Assembly: GCA_964353405.1 (NCBI GenBank)
Contig: CAYGWJ010000364.1
Coordinates: 1 to 25,881, forward strand
Source of the DNA: JBGLNJ01 sp964353405
Lineage (GTDB): Bacteria > Chloroflexota > Anaerolineae > Fen-1058
DNA length: 25,881 nt
Reading direction: 5' to 3'
The notes under the pieces were generated by a model. The model searched no databases and had not been told where the DNA came from. It worked only from the letters and a program-made list of their open reading frames with translations. The number at the start of each line of letters is the position of its first letter. Positions within the stretch are counted from its first letter, which is position 1. Of the stretch, positions 21,717 through 25,881 are shown piece after piece. Position numbers and translations under genes: made by a program.

Positions 21717-24134
21717 ATGAGACGTGGCAATAGGGCGTCCCTCTCTCGCAGCCAGGCCGCACGACTGAGCCTGCTAGCAGGCTTGATCCTGAGCGCATGG
21801 CTCATCGGCTTGTCGGCCGTCGGCCTGTCCGCCTCGATGGAAGGCATCATCACCGTGTGCCCTATCGAGACACTCGCCTGTGACTATCAAACCATCCAAG
21901 CCGCCCTCAATGCCGCTCAGCCGGGGGACACGATTCTCGTCGCGCCCGGCACGTACACAGAACAGTTGATACTCAAGAGCAACCTGACGCTTAAAGCAAG
22001 CCACGGCCCAGAGGTCACCCTCATCACCGCAACGAATGGGCCAATCGTCAGCGGCGACAACGTCGTCTCCGTCACCGTTCAGGGATTCAGCATCAGCGGT
22101 CAAAATCCCGTGACGACGGTCGTCGGAATAGACCTGGCAGACAGCCATCTCGTTCTGTCCAACACTCTCATCCAAGGCTTGCAGGGTGTGCCGGGTCGAG
22201 CAGGCCAACCTGACGGAGCAGGCGCTATCGCCATCCGCTCGACCGGCGTGAGCGAGTTGTCCGTCATAAGCTCAACCCTTCAAGATATCGTGGGAGGCGC
22301 TGGGCTGTATGGTTCCGGCGCTCGCGGCGGAGACGCAGTTGGAATCTGGATCGAGGGCACAGGGCAGACCACGATTACGGGAACCAGCATGCATCTCCTG
22401 ATCGGCGGCGCTGCGGGAAGTAAGGAAACAACGGTCTACTCATGCGATGGCAGCGGTGGCCAGGCAATCGGAGTCCACGCTGAGGGTGGGAACAAACTAA
22501 CCATCAGCAATTCCACGTTCACCGGGTTTGTGGGCGGACTGCCATGCCCGTCAGCTTCGTCAGGGTGTGCCTACCGGGCCGGTGCCGTGATCGGTATCGA
22601 AGCGCTGCGCGGCCAGGTCCTTCTGCAAGACAATCTATTCACCGGCTTCACCCCGCGCCTGGGACACAGTAGCTCACCGAACTATGCGGTCCATACGTCG
22701 TTGACCTCTGGGACGTTCCTCGATCGAAACACAGTTGCATCTCTGTTGTCGCCTCCCTCTTGGTCATGGGAACTGCACAGCTTAGGGCCTGAATCGCCCT
22801 ACTGCTTGCCGCCTCCTAGCACCGTGATAGCTGTCGCCTCCGAGGGCGATGCCCAGTTGCAGATGATGGATAACACTCTGAGTGACCTGAAAGCCGCGAG
22901 TTACGGATGGGCAGGCGGGATCATCGCACAGGACGTGCCCACCGTAACCCTGACCGGGAATTCGATCCTCAGAGTCACAGGTGGTTTTCAGGGAACCACT
23001 GCAAGAGGTATCCGGGCCGAGAACTCGCAAGACGTAAGGATTGACCGCAACGTGCTCGGCGAAATCAACGCTGCCGACGCGCCATTTCAATTCTATCACT
23101 CTTACTTTGGGAACGAAGGTGGAAGCGCGATCGGTATTGAACTCATCACAGCGACGCAAGCAGCGGTTGTTAATAATGTGGTCTGGTCATTGGCCGGTGG
23201 TCGAGGCACAAGCCTTGGTATCTTTTATGGAATGCGCGGCAAAGATGGCGGCAATGCGAGTGCCTTGTACGTTTCTGCAAGTTCGGCCCGTGTGCAGAAT
23301 AACACCCTCTATCGGACGATTGCCGGCGAGGGAGGAACGCCGGATGGACTGCGCGGCGTTGCTACCGGAGCTATGCTGGATAGCCACACGAGTGCCCTGT
23401 TGCTCAACAATGCCATCATTGCCCATGGCACCGGCATTCGCTCTGCGCTTCCGAATACAACCCTCTTGGGATACAACGATCTGTGGGGCAACTCGGCCGA
23501 TTACGCTGGCGTCGTCAGCGGCACAGGCGACCTGCATGCCGACCCGGCTTTCGCCGACCCTTTACATGGCGACGTTCACCTGCGTCCCGGCTCGCCGCTG
23601 GTTGATGCCGGGACGAATGTGGCAGCGCCCAACACAGATTGGGAAGGCAAGCCTCGCCCACTGGACGGCGATGACGACAACCTTGCCATCGCCGACATCG
23701 GCGCAGACGAATACTGGCCCGGCCTGCGCGGCTCGATGGCAACGGTGGACAAATCGCTGGCGTCATCCGGCGATGTTCTCACGTATCAGATCACCCTCGT
23801 CAACTCAAGCCACTGGCACTCCTTGTACGGCATCAGTCTGATGGACGCGCTGCCGACTGGAACCACGTATGTTACGGGGTCGCTGGTGGGGGCATTTGGG
23901 ACATGGGGTATTGCCAACCAGGTCATCACCTGGACGGGTGCCCTGCCGCCGGACAGTCAGCTGGCAGCGCTCAAGTTCAGCGCCAAGATAGGGAACGAAC
24001 CCATCGGGCCCCGCAGCGTGATCAACCAGGCCATATTGGATGATCGAGTAGGTCCGCTGCGCACGCTCCGCTCGATCACACTGGTTGATCCATTGAAGCA
24101 CTATCTTCCTCTTGTGTTGATGTCAATGCCATAA
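21717..24134 (+). CDS. secreted parallel beta-helix protein with DUF11 domain and YLPLV tail
   Basis: The ATG at 21717 is chosen because AGGA lies eight bases upstream and a signal peptide begins there (basic M-R-R-G-N-R, hydrophobic L-S-L-L-A-G-L-I-L-S-A-W). GTG at 21537 would draw in the decayed fragment. The product has 805 residues. After export the chain starts with a pectin-lyase-like helix (C-D-Y-Q-T-I-Q-A-A-L ... G-D-T-I-L-V-A-P-G-T-Y). It continues with many V/I-x-x-N-x-x-x-x-G turns and ends in a choice-of-anchor Q motif (D-P-A-F ... P-G-S-P-L-V-D-A-G) and A-D-I-G-A-D-E-Y. A DUF11 domain follows (~670-780). The chain ends H-Y-L-P-L-V-L-M-S-M-P, like the two exported proteins at 1313 and 1631. 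It may bind or process polysaccharide, but no lyase catalytic set is evident. Confidence 0.87.
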   Translation: MRRGNRASLSRSQAARLSLLAGLILSAWLIGLSAVGLSASMEGIITVCPIETLACDYQTIQAALNAAQPGDTILVAPGTYTEQLILKSNLTLKASHGPEVTLITATNGPIVSGDNVVSVTVQGFSISGQNPVTTVVGIDLADSHLVLSNTLIQGLQGVPGRAGQPDGAGAIAIRSTGVSELSVISSTLQDIVGGAGLYGSGARGGDAVGIWIEGTGQTTITGTSMHLLIGGAAGSKETTVYSCDGSGGQAIGVHAEGGNKLTISNSTFTGFVGGLPCPSASSGCAYRAGAVIGIEALRGQVLLQDNLFTGFTPRLGHSSSPNYAVHTSLTSGTFLDRNTVASLLSPPSWSWELHSLGPESPYCLPPPSTVIAVASEGDAQLQMMDNTLSDLKAASYGWAGGIIAQDVPTVTLTGNSILRVTGGFQGTTARGIRAENSQDVRIDRNVLGEINAADAPFQFYHSYFGNEGGSAIGIELITATQAAVVNNVVWSLAGGRGTSLGIFYGMRGKDGGNASALYVSASSARVQNNTLYRTIAGEGGTPDGLRGVATGAMLDSHTSALLLNNAIIAHGTGIRSALPNTTLLGYNDLWGNSADYAGVVSGTGDLHADPAFADPLHGDVHLRPGSPLVDAGTNVAAPNTDWEGKPRPLDGDDDNLAIADIGADEYWPGLRGSMATVDKSLASSGDVLTYQITLVNSSHWHSLYGISLMDALPTGTTYVTGSLVGAFGTWGIANQVITWTGALPPDSQLAALKFSAKIGNEPIGPRSVINQAILDDRVGPLRTLRSITLVDPLKHYLPLVLMSMP

Positions 24135-24192
24135 AGGTTGAATCAATTCAGAGGGTGGAGGAACGCACGAAAAGTATGGTATCATAACGGCC

Positions 24193-24318
24193 CTAGCAGC
24201 TTGTCGGAGAGAACCCTGACGGGCCGGAATCGAGGCTTCAGCCGGTGAGCACGCGGCGATTTTCGGCCAAAACCGGCTAAAGCCTAGACTCCGAAACGCC
24301 TCTCCGACAAGCTGCTAG
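24193..24318. repeat. palindromic repeat element B (long hairpin)
   Basis: A perfect 19-base terminal inverted repeat (24193-24211 with 24300-24318, ending in CTAGCAGC) encloses a second stem of 22 bases with three mismatches (24225-24246 with 24272-24293). Its core GGCTTCAGCC is shared with element A at 17723. The element sits between two converging genes, where it may also end transcription from both sides. No coding frame or target-site duplication longer than three bases was recognised. Confidence 0.85.
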
Positions 24319-24344
24319 CTATTCAGGTTGTACACCACCCGGCG

Positions 24345-24851
24345 TCATTCAAAGGGCTGTGCGAATCGCTCGCGGTGCGCTACCTCGGAGAGCAACTTGC
24401 GCTGCTTCTTACCCTGGTTGTGGGCCTGCGCCGGATAACCGAATGGGAGAATCGCCAGCACGTCCAGGTCATCCGGGATGCCCAAGAGCGACTTGACCTC
24501 GGTCAACCCTAGGAAGCCTACCCAGTTCGAGCCGATCCCTTCTGACCACGCTGTCAAGATCATCGATTGGATCGCGCGGCTCGCATCGGATACCGCAAAT
24601 CTTGTCCCCTCAATCGCCACGACAACCGCCAGGGGCGCCTGCGCGACATACGGCCCGGTTTTCGCCAATGCGCCCAGTTGGCGCAGCGTATCACGGTTCT
24701 CGACGACAACAAAATGCCAGGGTTGACCGTTCATGCTGCTCGCCGTCAGTCGTCCGGCCTCAACGATCCGCCGGACGATATCTGGCGGCACTGGTTTATC
24801 CTGGTAACTGCGCACGGCCAGTACCGTGCGCACGGCCTCAAAGACTTGCAT
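24345..24851 (-). CDS. nitroreductase family flavoprotein
   Basis: The ATG at 24851 has AGGAGG seven bases upstream; the frame continues to 24902 without support. The product has 168 residues. It shows the nitroreductase pattern: R-S-Y-Q-D-K-P-V-P near residue 15, A-S-S-M-N-G-Q-P-W-H-F-V-V-V, a central I-Q-S-M-I-L-T-A-W-S-E-G-I-G-S-N-W-V-G, and I-L-P-F-G-Y-P near the end. Members bind FMN and use NAD(P)H to reduce nitro compounds, quinones or flavins; a short size like this is usual for the fold. The natural substrate is unknown. It is a single-gene unit with its own consensus promoter, convergent to the gene at 21717. Confidence 0.92.
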   Translation of the reverse strand: MQVFEAVRTVLAVRSYQDKPVPPDIVRRIVEAGRLTASSMNGQPWHFVVVENRDTLRQLGALAKTGPYVAQAPLAVVVAIEGTRFAVSDASRAIQSMILTAWSEGIGSNWVGFLGLTEVKSLLGIPDDLDVLAILPFGYPAQAHNQGKKQRKLLSEVAHRERFAQPFE

Positions 24852-24913
24852 CGCTTGCCTCCTGTATGAATCGAGAGTTGGGCCACCCCTACTTGAAACC
24901 ACATGGCGACATG

Positions 24914-24943
24914 ATTGTATACCCGTCGCCTGTGGCTTGTCAA
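24914..24943 (-). promoter_or_regulatory. strong sigma70-like promoter of the nitroreductase gene
   Basis: On the minus strand a perfect TTGACA (24943-24938) is followed by TATACA at 16 bases (24921-24916) or TACAAT at 18 bases (24919-24914). The overlap TATACAAT makes this the best consensus promoter in the window. A transcript would start near 24907 with a short leader before the ATG at 24851. Confidence 0.7.
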
Positions 24944-25026
24944 TCTGGAAATCGTCCTGTCATCCTGTGTGCAGCGATTCATTTTGTTATATACTTTAAG
25001 AGCGCCCTGTAGCCCGCGCATTTCTA

Positions 25027-25035
25027 TGGTATGAT
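25027..25035 (+). promoter_or_regulatory. possible extended -10 promoter of the thioredoxin-domain gene
   Basis: TGGTATGAT matches the extended -10 form (TG, one base, TATnAT). No good -35 box lies 17 bases upstream. The predicted start is about 48 bases before the ATG at 25090. The ribosome site there (AAGG or GAGAG) is weak. Confidence 0.35.
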
Positions 25036-25089
25036 ACTATCCTCAGGGCGCGGGTACAGCGCGATAGGCAAAGGGACAAGGATTGAGAG

Positions 25090-25881
25090 ATGAGTTCGAC
25101 ATTGGTTAATTGGTTGGAGTGGGATAGCGAGGCGTTTGCAAAGGCGAAGGCTGAAGACAAGCCGATTCTGTTGGACATTGGAGCGGTATGGTGCCACTGG
25201 TGTCACCGCATGGACGCGGACACGTACAGCCAGCCTCAGGTGGCCGCGCTGATCAACGAGAATTTCACGCCCATCAAAGTGGACAACGACCGCCGCCCGG
25301 ACATTAACGCGCGCTACAACATGGGCGGCTGGCCGACGACAGCTTTTCTCACGCCGCAAGGCGACATCATCACAGGCGCGACGTACGTCCCGCCCGCGCA
25401 GATGCTGGGCCTCATGCGCCAGGTCCTGCAGGCTTATCGCGATAACAAAGCAGCCCTGCTTGAGCAGACCGCCGAGACGGCCCGGCGGCGCGAACAAGAC
25501 AGCCGCGTGCGCCCGAGGGAAGGCGCGCGGCTCTCGTGGGGCATCTCTACGCAAATCGTCGGCAGCATCGCCCGCGCCTATGATCCCAGATACGGCGGGC
25601 TGGGCGACGCGCCCAAGTTCCCGCAATCCGAAGCCTATGACCTGCTGCTCATGGAATATGCTAACGGCGGCAAGCGCGACGACCGGCTGATTGACATGGT
25701 GACCAAGTCGCTGATGGGCATGGGCAACGGCGGCATGTATGATCATGTTGAGGGTGGTTGGTTCCGCTACAGCACGACGCGTGACTGGAGTGTGCCCCAC
25801 TTTGAAAAGATGCTTGAAGATCATGCCAGGCTGCTCGTCACGTACCTCAACGCTTACCTGGTCACGCGCGATGAAAAGATC
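25090..25881 (+). CDS. thioredoxin-domain protein of the YyaL/SSP411 (DUF255) family, 3' end missing
   Basis: An ATG at 25090 opens a frame that runs 264 codons to the right edge without a stop. Residues 1-~115 are a thioredoxin-like domain with a double CxxC-type site W-C-H-W-C-H (Cys35, Cys38), followed by V-D-N-D-R-R-P-D-I-N and G-G-W-P-T-T-A-F, which are hallmarks of the DUF255/SSP411 family. The start of the following alpha/alpha toroid, six-hairpin-glycosidase-like region is visible (Y-D-P-R-Y-G-G-L-G-D-A-P-K-F-P and F-E-K-M-L-E-D-H-A-R-L). Whole proteins of this family are about 650-700 residues. The role is not well established; disulfide or redox chemistry is likely from the active site. 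Confidence 0.93.
   Translation, partial: MSSTLVNWLEWDSEAFAKAKAEDKPILLDIGAVWCHWCHRMDADTYSQPQVAALINENFTPIKVDNDRRPDINARYNMGGWPTTAFLTPQGDIITGATYVPPAQMLGLMRQVLQAYRDNKAALLEQTAETARRREQDSRVRPREGARLSWGISTQIVGSIARAYDPRYGGLGDAPKFPQSEAYDLLLMEYANGGKRDDRLIDMVTKSLMGMGNGGMYDHVEGGWFRYSTTRDWSVPHFEKMLEDHARLLVTYLNAYLVTRDEKI

Overview
The window (25.9 kb, GC-rich) looks like a chromosomal piece of a Chloroflexota bacterium, probably of the Anaerolineae/Caldilineae type and probably from a metagenome. The reasons are tandem Ser/Thr kinase-STAND ATPase-TPR giants, LVIVD-repeat and parallel beta-helix exported proteins ending in a short [YF]-L-P-[LI]-V tail, PP2C/SpoIIE phosphatases with GAF domains, and short palindromic repeats between genes. 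This placement is inferred from gene content. No rRNA, tRNA, CRISPR array, transposase gene, integrase or phage structural module was found, and no gene-free stretch exceeds 300 bases.

Layout. (1) 2-3532, plus strand: three tightly spaced genes for exported or surface proteins, namely the 3' part of a beta-helix/fibre-like protein, a 94-residue secreted protein, and a protein with 14 LVIVD repeats. (2) 3676-14328, minus strand: an operon of a 61-residue Cys-rich small protein followed by three very large paralogous proteins (Ser/Thr kinase + STAND ATPase + helical repeats). The large genes overlap each other by 4 bases. The first kinase has AFG instead of DFG, and the third is broken by one extra base in a run of nine G. 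(3) 14579-16465, plus strand, divergent from the operon through back-to-back sigma70-like promoters: a membrane-anchored PGAP1-like alpha/beta hydrolase. (4) 16460-18629, minus strand: hypothetical protein, response regulator and GAF-SpoIIE phosphatase, with a palindromic element before the phosphatase. (5) 18829-20031, minus strand: an unusual SRPBCC-PDZ-DinB fusion. (6) 20163-21515, plus strand: an SsnA-type amidohydrolase, followed by a decayed gene fragment. (7) 21717-24134, plus strand: a secreted parallel beta-helix/DUF11 protein with the same C-terminal tail as the genes of region 1. (8) 24193-24318: a second large palindromic element between converging genes. (9) 24345-24851, minus strand: a nitroreductase with a consensus promoter. 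(10) From 25090 to the right edge: the 5' part of a thioredoxin-domain (YyaL/SSP411, DUF255) gene.

How the parts may work together (inference): regions 2 and 4 give a cytoplasmic signalling set of three kinase-ATPases, a phosphatase and a receiver, with no histidine kinase and no DNA-binding output domain visible. Regions 1, 3 and 7 supply cell-surface and exported proteins. The best candidates for something undescribed are the small-protein/tandem-kinase operon with one predicted pseudokinase and one possibly phase-variable member, and the shared C-terminal tail of the exported proteins.
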